The notes beneath the pieces were generated by a model, which was not told the DNA's origin, made no database searches, and saw only the letters and a list, made by a program, of their open reading frames with translations. This document shows, in pieces, positions 26,538 through 35,156 of a stretch of 64,000 bases of DNA. The translations under genes were made by a program, and so were the position numbers. Position 1 is the stretch's first letter. Each line of letters starts with the position of its first letter. Origin of the DNA: Staphylococcus equorum (GTDB lineage: Bacteria; Bacillota; Bacilli; Staphylococcales; Staphylococcaceae); NCBI RefSeq assembly GCF_029531845.1, contig NZ_JAMBPV010000006.1:82952-146951 (forward strand). The letters are read 5' to 3'.

Positions 26538-27788
26538 ATGGAAAAGATGAATATCACAAATCAAGCACATGATGCATTTGTTAAATCACATCCACAGGGT
26601 GATTTATTACAATTAACAAAATGGGCAGAAACAAAAACACTAACTGGATGGTATTCAAAACGTATCGCAGTTGGAGAAGAAGGTAAAGTAGTAGGCGTTG
26701 CTCAATTGTTATTTAAAAAAGTACCTAAGTTACCATATACGTTATGTTATATCTCTAGAGGTTTCGTTACAGATTACAGTAACAAGCTTGCATTAGAAAC
26801 GCTTTTAGAGTACGCTATGCAAATTGCAAAAGAAGAAAAAGCGTATGCCATTAAAATTGATCCAGATGTTGAAGTAGACAAAGGTGCTGATGCATTAACG
26901 AACCTAAGATCACTAGGATTTAAGCATAAAGGATTTAAAGAAGGTTTATCTAAAGATTATATACAACCAAGAATGACAATGATTACACCAATTGAGAAAT
27001 CGGATGAAGAACTTATACAAAGTTTTGAAAGACGTAATCGTTCAAAAGTAAGATTAGCTTTAAAACGCGGAACGACAGTTGAGCGTTCTAATAGAGAAGG
27101 CTTAAAAACATTTGCTAACTTAATGCAAATTACAGGTGAACGTGATGGCTTTTTAACGCGTGATATTAGTTACTTCCAAAATATATACGATGCTTTGAAT
27201 CCAGATGGCGATGCAGAATTATTCTTAGTTAAATTAGAACCCAAGCCAGTACTCAAAGATTTAAGACAAGACTTATTACAGCTTGAGCAAGAGAAAGTTA
27301 AATTAGCTGAAAAAAAACAAGATAAAAAAACCCTAAATAAAATCAATGATGTAAATAATAAAATCGTTAAAACGCAAGAATTAATTAATGATATGGAAAG
27401 ATTAGAACAATCCCACCCTGAAGGTATGTATCTGTCTGGCGCATTGTTGATGTTCTCTGGTAACAAATCGTACTATTTATATGGTGCATCTTCTAATGAA
27501 TATCGTGATTTTTTACCAAACCACCATATGCAGTTCGCTATGATGCAATATGCTAGAGAACATGGCGCGACAACGTATGATTTTGGTGGTACTGATAATG
27601 ATCCTGATAAAGAGTCTGATCACTATGGCTTGTGGACGTTCAAAAAAGTATGGGGCACATATTTAAGTGAAAAAATTGGTGAGTTTGACTATGTATTAAA
27701 TAAACCACTTTATCAAGCAATTGAAAATGTAAAACCGAAGCTTACTAAAGCAAAAATTAAAATAGCTCGTAAATTAAAACGTAAGTAA
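26538..27788 (+). CDS. fmhB: FmhB (FemX): lipid II glycyltransferase
   Basis: Adds the first glycine of the pentaglycine interpeptide bridge to the lysine of lipid II, using glycyl-tRNA; essential in S. aureus. It has 416 residues with a double GNAT-like Fem fold: HPQGDLLQLTKWAETK at the start, RRNRSKVRLALKRGTTVE in the middle and YDFGGTDNDPDKESDHYGLWTFKK near the end. A helical coiled-coil arm (about 235-295, rich in Glu/Lys/Gln) binds tRNA. The conserved flanks match S. aureus FmhB as I remember it, while the arm is more divergent. ATG after AAGGAG. Confidence 0.95.
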   Translation: MEKMNITNQAHDAFVKSHPQGDLLQLTKWAETKTLTGWYSKRIAVGEEGKVVGVAQLLFKKVPKLPYTLCYISRGFVTDYSNKLALETLLEYAMQIAKEEKAYAIKIDPDVEVDKGADALTNLRSLGFKHKGFKEGLSKDYIQPRMTMITPIEKSDEELIQSFERRNRSKVRLALKRGTTVERSNREGLKTFANLMQITGERDGFLTRDISYFQNIYDALNPDGDAELFLVKLEPKPVLKDLRQDLLQLEQEKVKLAEKKQDKKTLNKINDVNNKIVKTQELINDMERLEQSHPEGMYLSGALLMFSGNKSYYLYGASSNEYRDFLPNHHMQFAMMQYAREHGATTYDFGGTDNDPDKESDHYGLWTFKKVWGTYLSEKIGEFDYVLNKPLYQAIENVKPKLTKAKIKIARKLKRK

Positions 27789-27790
27789 AA

Positions 27791-27952
27791 TCTAATGAAG
27801 ATAGCTCAATTATTATTTCAAAAGGTATGGTAGCGACAGTTATAGATGGATTAATTTCTTCTACACAATTAACGTTAATCGTGGTGCCTGTTATTTACGA
27901 AATACTATTTAGCTTGAAAAACAAAATTATTAGAAAAAGTAATAATAGATAA
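27791..27952 (+). pseudogene. C-terminal remnant of an RND-family efflux transporter
   Basis: The frame ending with TAA at 27950-27952 reads SIIISKGMVATVIDGLISS, then TQLTLIVVPVIYEILFSLKN. This is the usual last membrane helix and tail of an AcrB/HAE-type RND pump (compare the MATVVIGGLISSTLLTLLVVPVLYE pattern). The rest of the ~1000-residue gene is missing and fmhB ends immediately before it. S. aureus has an RND gene beside fmhB as I recall, so this looks like the relic left by deletion of the body. Confidence 0.7.
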
Positions 27953-27975
27953 AACATATTAGGATATGTCTACTT

Positions 27976-28034
27976 ACCCCTAAATAAAACTGCTTACACA
28001 AACTTATAACGTGTAAGCAGTTTTATTTAGGGGT
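27976..28034. repeat. Perfect 24-bp inverted repeat (long hairpin)
   Basis: Positions 27976-27999 (beginning ACCCCTAAATAAAAC) are exactly complementary to 28011-28034 (ending TTTTATTTAGGGGT), with an 11-nt loop. No T-run follows, so it is not an ordinary rho-independent terminator, although it could stop transcription. It lies just after the RND remnant. It could also be a dispersed palindrome or an insertion-sequence scar. Confidence 0.8.
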
Positions 28035-28112
28035 ATATTGAAAAGGCACAAAAGCATTTACTGTATATGTACTTACCTTGTGAGATTACTGAAATTAATG
28101 CACTAAGCAAAA

Positions 28113-28146
28113 AGAGTATTGAAATAGGTAACTACTTCAATACTCT
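28113..28146 (-). terminator. Rho-independent terminator for the minus-strand gene at 28165
   Basis: AGAGTATTGAA (28113-28123) pairs with TTCAATACTCT (28136-28146). On the minus strand a TTTTGCTT tail follows. Confidence 0.7.
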
Positions 28147-28164
28147 ATATTTAAATGATTAATA

Positions 28165-28482
28165 TTAATATAAAACTAATACTAAAATAGCGTATACTAC
28201 AAATAGTATAACAGTAATAATATTTAATATTTGAATGGCCTTAGGATCTTTCTTACCGTTTTTGAAAGCTGTAATTTCTACATTGCCAACGATAAGTAAT
28301 AATACGATAAATACCCACCAGTTTGTTGCAGGGAAAGATAATGTCGTAATTGCTACAACAAATAATAAGAGCAAGGCCATAATAATACGTAAAATGCGTG
28401 TAATGACTGTCGGCATTTTAAATATACTGATGTAGCTTACTATAAGATATAATATTGGTAAAAAGATAAGGTACAGTTGCAT
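28165..28482 (-). CDS. Conserved small membrane protein, function unknown
   Basis: 105 residues with about four membrane helices (3-20, 28-47, 53-70 and 84-104) and a short basic loop (FKNGKKDPKAI) before the last helix. ATG start with AAAGGATG upstream. No recognised domain. It has its own terminator. I believe similar proteins occur beside fmhB in other staphylococci, but cannot name the family. Confidence 0.7.
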   Translation of the reverse strand: MQLYLIFLPILYLIVSYISIFKMPTVITRILRIIMALLLLFVVAITTLSFPATNWWVFIVLLLIVGNVEITAFKNGKKDPKAIQILNIITVILFVVYAILVLVLY

Positions 28483-28546
28483 TGAATTACATCCTTTCTA
28501 TGTATGCACTTAATCTTAGCACGTAAAAAATTGATTTACTAGGATG

Positions 28547-28723
28547 TTATTTACGTTCTTTTTGACTAATTTCTGAACGTACTGATGCAATTTCTTTTTC
28601 TATGTCTTCAAGTTGACGTAATAATGGGTCAACTTGTTGATTAACGGATTCTCTTTTTTCAAGGTCACCTTGTAGTCTCACATAATCATATTTTAGTTCA
28701 GCTAACTTTTCTTTTAAATCCAT
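28547..28723 (-). CDS. Small coiled-coil protein, function unknown
   Basis: 58 residues, highly charged and helical. Heptad-like repeats (LAELKYDYVRLQGDLEKRE, then LLRQLEDIEKEIASVRSEI) predict a coiled coil. ATG at 28723 follows AAGGAGTG by 6 nt; the longer frame begins inside the ribosome site. No known domain. The good ribosome site and coherent composition support a real gene. Confidence 0.7.
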   Translation of the reverse strand: MDLKEKLAELKYDYVRLQGDLEKRESVNQQVDPLLRQLEDIEKEIASVRSEISQKERK

Positions 28724-28870
28724 TTTGCGCACTCCTTTTTATGTGGCACTAACCACATCATTTTAGTTTAAATTATAACATGAAATTGAAAGCTTCTAAA
28801 ATAACCGAGTTATATGTTAAAGTATGAAAATGGAATGAAAACGAAATGATGTAATGAAAGAAGGATTATT

Positions 28871-29779
28871 GTGACCCAACAATTTATCATAATTATTTTA
28901 CTTATTGCATTAGGTTATGCACTTAAAAGAATTAATTACTTTAAAGCAAATGACAGTCAAGTCTTTGCAACATTAGTTCTAAATGTCACATTACCTTCAC
29001 TCGTGATAGTTAATTTAAACGAAGCAGATTTAGATTTATCCCTTTCTATCTTACCAATAATGATGATTTTATATGGTGTAGTAACAAAATTAATCATGAT
29101 ATGGTTCTTTATGAAATATGACAATCAAATACGAGGGACAACTGGTATGATGATGGCTTCACTAAATATAGGCTTATTTGCATATCCACTGGTAGAAGCA
29201 ATATGGCCAAATACTGGTATGATTTATTTTGGTATGGTAGATATTGGTGGTGCAATTATCATGTTTGGGGTTACTTACTTTGTAGGAAGCTATTTTAGTA
29301 GTTCAGGTGATAGTTTTGACTTCAAATATTTAGCGAAAAATCTTCTTAAGTCAGTGCCGTTAATGACATATATCATTATGTTTATTTTAAATATGCTCAA
29401 TATTCATTTTCCGGATCCAGTAATTGATTTCTTCTCTGTATTATCGAGCGCTAATATGCCGTTATCAATGATTTTGATAGGATTAATGTTGAATTTTAGT
29501 ATAGATAAACGATTTTTACCAATTGCGATGAAGTACCTCCTGTTACATTATGGTTTAGGTGTTATCGCTGGGTTACTCGTGTATTTCTTTTTACCTATAG
29601 ACGACCAAATGGTAAAAACAACACTTCAAGTTGCATGGTTATTACCGGTTGGAGTAGCAATAATACCTTATGCGATTCAATTTAAATATAAGACATTACC
29701 ACTGGTTGGCATGGTCACCAATTTAACAATTGTTATTAGTATAATTATATTATATATTTACCAAGCTTTATTTGTATAA
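28871..29779 (+). CDS. AEC-family transporter (auxin efflux carrier type)
   Basis: A membrane protein of 302 residues with about ten helices, in two inverted repeats typical of the AEC/bile-acid-symporter-like fold. Characteristic pieces are LPSLVIVNLN early on, then ASLNIGLFAYPLVEAIWP and LLPVGVAIIPYAIQF. Bacterial members export or exchange organic acids such as malate; the substrate here is unknown. GTG start after AAGGA. Monocistronic, ending in a strong terminator. Confidence 0.88.
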   Translation: MTQQFIIIILLIALGYALKRINYFKANDSQVFATLVLNVTLPSLVIVNLNEADLDLSLSILPIMMILYGVVTKLIMIWFFMKYDNQIRGTTGMMMASLNIGLFAYPLVEAIWPNTGMIYFGMVDIGGAIIMFGVTYFVGSYFSSSGDSFDFKYLAKNLLKSVPLMTYIIMFILNMLNIHFPDPVIDFFSVLSSANMPLSMILIGLMLNFSIDKRFLPIAMKYLLLHYGLGVIAGLLVYFFLPIDDQMVKTTLQVAWLLPVGVAIIPYAIQFKYKTLPLVGMVTNLTIVISIIILYIYQALFV

Positions 29780-29781
29780 AT

Positions 29782-29817
29782 AAAAGCACTCCTGTTATTT
29801 TACAGGAGTGCTTTTTG
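29782..29817. terminator. Bidirectional terminator between the AEC gene and gdh
   Basis: A 14-bp stem AAAAGCACTCCTGT (29782-29795) / ACAGGAGTGCTTTT (29802-29815), with a 6-nt loop and T-run. The A-rich left side suits the minus strand too. Confidence 0.9.
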
Positions 29818-29854
29818 CTGTCTCTAATGACTGATAACTAGATTAAATGTTAGC

Positions 29855-30646
29855 TTAACCTTTGCCACCCATAAACGCAGGGTAATTTGTCATACCGCCA
29901 TCGACATATATTGTTGTGCCATGAATATAATCTGCTAAGTCTGATGCTAAAAATCTTGCGACATTAGCAACTTGACCAGCTTCCCCGATTATTTTAGATG
30001 GAATCATTGCTAATGTTTCCTCACGTGTTGTTGGATCCGAGAATTTTTCTTTCGTGTGTTCAGTAACGATAGCGCCTGGTGAAATGTTATTGATACGAAT
30101 ACCGTATTGTGCATATTCCATCGACATTGTTTCCATCATTAATTTTAATCCGCCTTTACTAGCTGCGTAGTTTACATAGTTTGGCCATGGAATTTTATCG
30201 TGAACACTAGAGGTGTTGATAATGACACCTTTTTTATCTTCTTTTAAAAATTGGTTTACAGCTATTTTTGAACCTATAAACGCACCAGTCAAGTTGACGT
30301 CAATCACTTTTTGCCATTCTTCTAAAGGCATTTCATGTGTAGGAATCGGTTTTTCAAATCCAGCATTATTAATTAAGATATCGAGTGTACCAAATTGATT
30401 TACGGCAGATTGAATTAAGCGTTCTACATCATCCTCTTTTGATATATCAGCTTGTACCTTGATTGCCTTGCCGCCTGCATCCTCAATTAATTGAATAGAT
30501 TGAGCTACTGGTTCTAAATGGCGTTCTGAGCGATAATTTATAACGACATTAGCTTTTTCATTACCAAACTGTTCTGCCATCGCTTTTCCAATACCACTCC
30601 CGGCACCTGTAATAACTACAACTTTACCTTCTAAGTCTTTAAACAT
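29855..30646 (-). CDS. gdh: Glucose 1-dehydrogenase (short-chain dehydrogenase)
   Basis: An SDR enzyme of 263 residues that oxidises glucose to gluconolactone with NAD(P). Motifs: TGAGSGIGKAMA (about 14-25), the DI-type NNAG, catalytic Ser in INTSSVHD, Tyr-x3-Lys as YAASKGG, and the C-terminal GTTIYVDGGMT. ATG at 30646 lies 11 nt after AAGGAGG, and the longer frame has no better site. It is encoded downstream of glcU on the same strand, the glcU-gdh arrangement known from S. xylosus, giving non-PTS glucose use. A 162-nt gap with a long-range inverted repeat separates the two. Confidence 0.9.
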   Translation of the reverse strand: MFKDLEGKVVVITGAGSGIGKAMAEQFGNEKANVVINYRSERHLEPVAQSIQLIEDAGGKAIKVQADISKEDDVERLIQSAVNQFGTLDILINNAGFEKPIPTHEMPLEEWQKVIDVNLTGAFIGSKIAVNQFLKEDKKGVIINTSSVHDKIPWPNYVNYAASKGGLKLMMETMSMEYAQYGIRINNISPGAIVTEHTKEKFSDPTTREETLAMIPSKIIGEAGQVANVARFLASDLADYIHGTTIYVDGGMTNYPAFMGGKG

Positions 30647-30680
30647 AATGTATGACGCCTCCTTAAATGTATAAAACAAA

Positions 30681-30765
30681 AAGTTTAAGACAAATATTAA
30701 ACGATTAGAGATGAAAGTCACTTATCATTCAATATGCAATGAAAAATTGTCGTTGTCTTAAACTT
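30681..30765 (-). repeat. Long-range inverted repeat between glcU and gdh
   Basis: AAGTTTAAGACAA (30681-30693) is an exact complement of TTGTCTTAAACTT (30753-30765), with 59 nt between. It lies wholly in the glcU-gdh intercistronic region. It may be an mRNA structure (processing or stability), an attenuator, or a two-site operator for a separate gdh promoter. Confidence 0.6.
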
Positions 30766-30808
30766 AATGATGTTTACCTGTTTGTAAAATGATATTTGAT
30801 TGTTACTG

Positions 30809-31666
30809 TTAACCTTTAATATTTCCGAGTACAAAGGCAGCAATGACAATGAGCACAATACCAACCCATATGCCAGTCATTTGACGTTTGTCTTTACGCT
30901 CGCCTAATAGGAAGATTCCGCCAAGTGTAGATACGATGACTAATAGTTGTGAAAATGAAAAACTTGTTGCTACACCGACTTTTGGTTGTGAATAGAACAT
31001 AAATAAATTACCTATTCCCCAAATAACACCTGGAATTAAATTCCATGCAGTACTTTTTATTGATGTTTCGTGTTTAGCTGATAGTATTAAGCCACCAATC
31101 GCCATACCTATAGATTGGAAGAAAAGGGCATTCATTCCGTCTACACCGAAGATTTGAGCTATTACTACATACACGACGTAACCAACAGTAGAAATCAGTA
31201 AGATAGGCATTGCTTTACCAAAGTTTTTCGTGTTTTCTGATGCTTCATTTTTACCTTTAATAGAAGTCATAGCAATACCAATAACGAGTAATACCATGGC
31301 GAGTAGACCTAATATTACTTGAGTACCAGTACTCCATTCGCCTAAAAATACAGCACTAAACAATGTTGTACCTACTAATTGTAAACCAGTAGAAATCGGC
31401 ATTGTCTTAGATACACCAATTAAACTAACTGACTTCAATTGGTAGCCTTGACCAAGGGCCCAAAAAGCACCTGAAATTAAACCGACAATAATAATAGTGG
31501 GGTCACCAAATTCAGCATTGCCAGTTAATAATAATATAATACCAATGATTAATGCACCAAATGTAGTACCTCTAATTTGGTTATATGGGCCACCACCAAC
31601 AAGTACATTAATTAAAACGACACTTCCCCAAAATAACGCGGGTAAAAGGGCAATTAATAAATCCAT
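30809..31666 (-). CDS. glcU: Glucose uptake protein GlcU
   Basis: A GRP/sugar transport family permease of 285 residues with ten predicted membrane helices. Typical features are the N-terminal [73 protein letters not shown] and a second-half [29 protein letters not shown]. It imports glucose by proton-coupled transport without phosphorylation, for Gdh and glucokinase. Encoded upstream of gdh. ATG start, with a GAGAGTGAGTG-type ribosome site that is only moderate. Confidence 0.92.
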   Translation of the reverse strand: MDLLIALLPALFWGSVVLINVLVGGGPYNQIRGTTFGALIIGIILLLTGNAEFGDPTIIIVGLISGAFWALGQGYQLKSVSLIGVSKTMPISTGLQLVGTTLFSAVFLGEWSTGTQVILGLLAMVLLVIGIAMTSIKGKNEASENTKNFGKAMPILLISTVGYVVYVVIAQIFGVDGMNALFFQSIGMAIGGLILSAKHETSIKSTAWNLIPGVIWGIGNLFMFYSQPKVGVATSFSFSQLLVIVSTLGGIFLLGERKDKRQMTGIWVGIVLIVIAAFVLGNIKG

Positions 31667-31854
31667 ACTTTATATTCACTCACTCTCTATTTAAATAATA
31701 CTTTACTTTCAAAACAACTATCTTAGATTGCCCTTGTATAATATTTTAAAGCAAAATATTAATATAGTAAAAAATATTAGATTATATACCAAATTATTTT
31801 GCCTCATTGTGAAATACGATGGTTAACTGTTTTGGGTATTTTAAAAAGAATAAA

Positions 31855-31900
31855 TAAAATAAGCTTAAAATTTGGTTGGATTCCAAATTCTAAGCTTATG
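31855..31900 (-). terminator. Rho-independent terminator of the GNAT gene at 31917
   Basis: A 17-bp stem with one mismatch, ATAAGCTTAAAATTTGG (31859-31875) / CCAAATTCTAAGCTTAT (31883-31899). On the minus strand a T-rich tail (ATTTTATTTATT) follows. Confidence 0.75.
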
Positions 31901-31916
31901 AAGGTATAACAATGTA

Positions 31917-32786
31917 TTAAATATGAGCAGCGACGTATTTAAATTTTTTATATTCATAATTGATATTAAAGCCTAGCTCATTAAAACGCTCAACAAGTGT
32001 CGTGTTTTTACTACGTATTTTGAAAAAAACTTTTTCTATATCGTGATTGGTAAATGCAATGTGTATAGCGTGTGATAGTAGATCAAATGCTATACCCTTG
32101 AGTCTATAATCAGAATGTGAAGAAAAATATTTAATTTCTGCCTTATGACTATTTTCAAATATTTGAAGATAGAGATAACCTTTCAGTAGCCCCTCAGACA
32201 TGAACATAAATAGGCGATGATGATCATCTAGTGATTCGACAATTTCATCAGCAGTCATTACATCATGTTTAAATGTGTGTTCGTGCAGCTTACTAAATAA
32301 ACGGTAGTAAGCTGGCTGATACTCTGTGATGTTTTGCGCATGCTCAATTTCACCAATATCTTGTGATGCTACTAAATAATAATCTGTAAAGCTATAGGAA
32401 GATTGGGTGGTTTTCATAAAATCTAAATAATTTTGTTCTGTTTCTTCAAAAGAAAAGTTGAAACTTGTAGTCTCAGATTTGCTTTGTGCTAATGTCTCGA
32501 ATAAGTTTTGAAATGCTGAAACTGATGGCGTAATCGATTTATTTACGAAAGGACCAAGTACTTTATATTTATTTTGCTCATATTGGAAGGCAGACATTAA
32601 CATGATGATTTGATCTTGATCATCCACGTGTGCATACACGCCTGGGTCTTCTATGAGTTGCTTTATATTAGCTGTAATGTCTTTATGTGCTGGTGGTAAT
32701 TTGTATAAATAAGAAGCTGAACGATAATCTGCGTTAATTATAAAGTGCTCTATCTGGTCATAGTCGTTTAATTTGATAGTTTTCAT
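31917..32786 (-). CDS. GNAT-family acetyltransferase
   Basis: A 289-residue protein. The C-terminal third shows a GNAT pattern: EIKYFSSHSDYRLKGIAFDLLSHAI (acetyl-CoA-binding R-x-x-G-I/A region, about 225-250), then KVFFKIRSKNTTLVERFNELGFN. The N-terminal part (MKTIKLNDYDQIEHFIINADYR) is a second, diverged domain. Substrate unknown. ATG at 32786 lies 5 nt after GGAGGT; the 67-residue upstream extension of the frame is not supported. Divergent from topB across 121 nt. Confidence 0.8.
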   Translation of the reverse strand: MKTIKLNDYDQIEHFIINADYRSASYLYKLPPAHKDITANIKQLIEDPGVYAHVDDQDQIIMLMSAFQYEQNKYKVLGPFVNKSITPSVSAFQNLFETLAQSKSETTSFNFSFEETEQNYLDFMKTTQSSYSFTDYYLVASQDIGEIEHAQNITEYQPAYYRLFSKLHEHTFKHDVMTADEIVESLDDHHRLFMFMSEGLLKGYLYLQIFENSHKAEIKYFSSHSDYRLKGIAFDLLSHAIHIAFTNHDIEKVFFKIRSKNTTLVERFNELGFNINYEYKKFKYVAAHI

Positions 32787-32907
32787 AAAATACCTCCGTC
32801 TGTAAACTATTAAGTTAATTATAGGAACTTTTTGATATAAATGAAAGTTTCGATGTGCTATATACATGTTACAATAAATATTATATTGAAATTGAAAGGG
32901 CGAAATT

Positions 32908-35046
32908 ATGAAATCACTAATTATAGCTGAAAAACCTTCAGTAGGTAGAGACATTGCAAATACTTTGAATGTTAATGAAAAGCGCAATGGCTATTTTGAA
33001 AATAATAAATATATAGTTACTTGGGCGTTGGGACATTTAGTAACGAATGCAACGCCAGAGCAGTATGATAATAATTATAAAGAATGGAAACTTGATGTTT
33101 TACCTATTATACCAAATAAAATGAAAACTGTTGTCATAAGTAAGACAAGAAAACAATTTTCAACTGTGCAATCTTTAATTAAGAACAATAATGTTAAAGA
33201 TATCATCATTGCAACAGACGCTGGTAGAGAGGGAGAACTAGTAGCGCGATTAATATTAGATAAAGCACACAATCATAAACCAATTAAACGTTTATGGATT
33301 AGTTCTGTAACGAATAAAGCAATTAAAGATGGGTTTAATAAACTACAAGATGGTCGCAAATATGACAATTTGTATCATGCTGCATTAGCACGTAGTGAAG
33401 CAGATTGGATTGTTGGTATCAATGCTACTCGTGCGTTGACAACTAAATATGACGCTCAATTGTCACTTGGCCGTGTGCAAACTCCTACAATACAATTAGT
33501 ACAAATGAGACAAAATGAGATTAATCAATTCAAACCACAAACTTATTTCACAATGAAATTGAATGCAGGTGGTCTTGACTTCCAATGTATTAAACCTCAG
33601 TCACATCCAGATAAAACTGTTTTTGAAGGTATAAAGAAAGAAATTGAGGGACAAGTAGCAACGATTGAAACAATAACTAAAAGTCATAAAAAATCGTATC
33701 CACAGCAATTGTTTAGTTTAACTGACTTACAACAAGAAGCTTATAAACGCTATCACTTAGGACCTAAAGAGACATTAAATACATTACAAGCATTATATGA
33801 AAGACATAAACTTGTGACCTACCCACGTACAGATTCAAACTATTTAACGGATGACATGGTGGATACACTTAAAGATCGTTTGCAAGCGATTATGGCTACC
33901 TCTTTAAAAGACATTGCAAAAGGGCAAATGTCACAAACGTTCTCTGCTAAACAAAGATTTGTAAATAATAGCAAAGTATCAGATCATCACGCTATTATAC
34001 CAACAGAAGTACGCCCTGATATGAATCAATTAAGCCAGCGAGAGTCAAAAATATATATGATGATTGCTCAAAGGTATTTAGAAAATCTAATGCCGCCACA
34101 TGAATACGAAGCGGTTTCTATAGAATTAAGCATTGGTGGATATAAATTTACTTTTAAAGATAAGATCACTACTAAACTAGGTTTTAAAGCAGTCTATGAT
34201 ACACAGGAAAAAGCGAATGCACAAATTGCTCAAATGCAAAAAGGTGCAACACTAAATATCACTCGCGTTAACATAGAGCAACATGAGACAACACCTCCCG
34301 CTTATTTTAATGAAGGAACTTTACTGAAAGCGATGGAAAGTCCTCAAAAATTCTTTGCGTTAGATGATAAAAAACATAATGATACATTAAAAGAAACGGG
34401 TGGTATTGGAACTGTAGCAACGAGAGCAGATATCATAGAAAAATTATTCAATATGAATGCGATTGAAGCGCGTGATGGCAAAATAAAAGTAACCTCTAAA
34501 GGGAAGCAGATTTTAGAATTAGCACCAAAAAAACTTACGTCTCCTTTATTAACAGCTGAATGGGAAGAAAAACTTTCACTTATTGAAAAAGGTAAATATG
34601 ATGTGAGACAGTTTATATCTGAAATGAAGCAATTTACTAACGATGTTGTATCTGAAATTAAGGAAAGCGAACAAAGCTATAAACATGACAATTTAACTAC
34701 TACTGAATGTCCAACTTGCGGTAAGTTCATGATTAAAGTTAAAACGAAAAATGGACAAATGCTAGTTTGTCAAGATCCTACGTGTAAAACGAAAAAGAAT
34801 GTTCAAAGAAAAACTAACGCTCGCTGTCCTAATTGTCATAAAAAAATGACATTATTTGGAAGAGGGAAGGATGCTGTTTATCGTTGTGTTTGTGGTCATA
34901 CTGAAAGTCAAACTCAGATGGATAAACGACATAAAAATAAAAAGTCAGATAAAGTAAATAAAAAAGATTTGAAAAAATATATGAATAAAGATGAAGATAT
35001 AGAGAATAACCCATTCCAAGATGCTCTAAAAGGCCTTAAATTCTAA
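32908..35046 (+). CDS. topB: DNA topoisomerase III
   Basis: A type IA topoisomerase of 712 residues that decatenates DNA and resolves recombination intermediates. The TOPRIM domain is at the N-terminus ([30 protein letters not shown]). The active-site Tyr is in [11 protein letters not shown] (about residue 310), and [17 protein letters not shown] is conserved. The C-terminal tail has two zinc-finger-like Cys clusters (CPTCGKFM, then CPNCHKKM with VCGH) and a lysine-rich end. ATG start after GAAAGGG. The length matches Bacillus and staphylococcal TopB. Confidence 0.95.
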   Translation: MKSLIIAEKPSVGRDIANTLNVNEKRNGYFENNKYIVTWALGHLVTNATPEQYDNNYKEWKLDVLPIIPNKMKTVVISKTRKQFSTVQSLIKNNNVKDIIIATDAGREGELVARLILDKAHNHKPIKRLWISSVTNKAIKDGFNKLQDGRKYDNLYHAALARSEADWIVGINATRALTTKYDAQLSLGRVQTPTIQLVQMRQNEINQFKPQTYFTMKLNAGGLDFQCIKPQSHPDKTVFEGIKKEIEGQVATIETITKSHKKSYPQQLFSLTDLQQEAYKRYHLGPKETLNTLQALYERHKLVTYPRTDSNYLTDDMVDTLKDRLQAIMATSLKDIAKGQMSQTFSAKQRFVNNSKVSDHHAIIPTEVRPDMNQLSQRESKIYMMIAQRYLENLMPPHEYEAVSIELSIGGYKFTFKDKITTKLGFKAVYDTQEKANAQIAQMQKGATLNITRVNIEQHETTPPAYFNEGTLLKAMESPQKFFALDDKKHNDTLKETGGIGTVATRADIIEKLFNMNAIEARDGKIKVTSKGKQILELAPKKLTSPLLTAEWEEKLSLIEKGKYDVRQFISEMKQFTNDVVSEIKESEQSYKHDNLTTTECPTCGKFMIKVKTKNGQMLVCQDPTCKTKKNVQRKTNARCPNCHKKMTLFGRGKDAVYRCVCGHTESQTQMDKRHKNKKSDKVNKKDLKKYMNKDEDIENNPFQDALKGLKF

Positions 35047-35156
35047 AATAATCGAACAAATAGAACATATATTTTAACAAAGTTCGTGTTTGCTATTGTA
35101 AAATAGTTAGATTGATATTAAAATATGAAGGTATTTTAAAAAAAGGAGAACTAACT

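Noticed and set aside
27791..27952. Treating the RND-like tail as a small functional gene
   Set aside because: No ribosome site or suitable start within it, and the peptide is just the terminal helix of a much larger family.
32787..32987. N-terminal extension of the GNAT gene at 31917 up to 32987
   Set aside because: It would run across the divergent topB start; the GGAGGT site at the internal ATG (32786) is clearly better.
35047..35156. Purine riboswitch before the purine permease
   Set aside because: The 110-nt gap lacks the three-way-junction core and any terminator hairpin.
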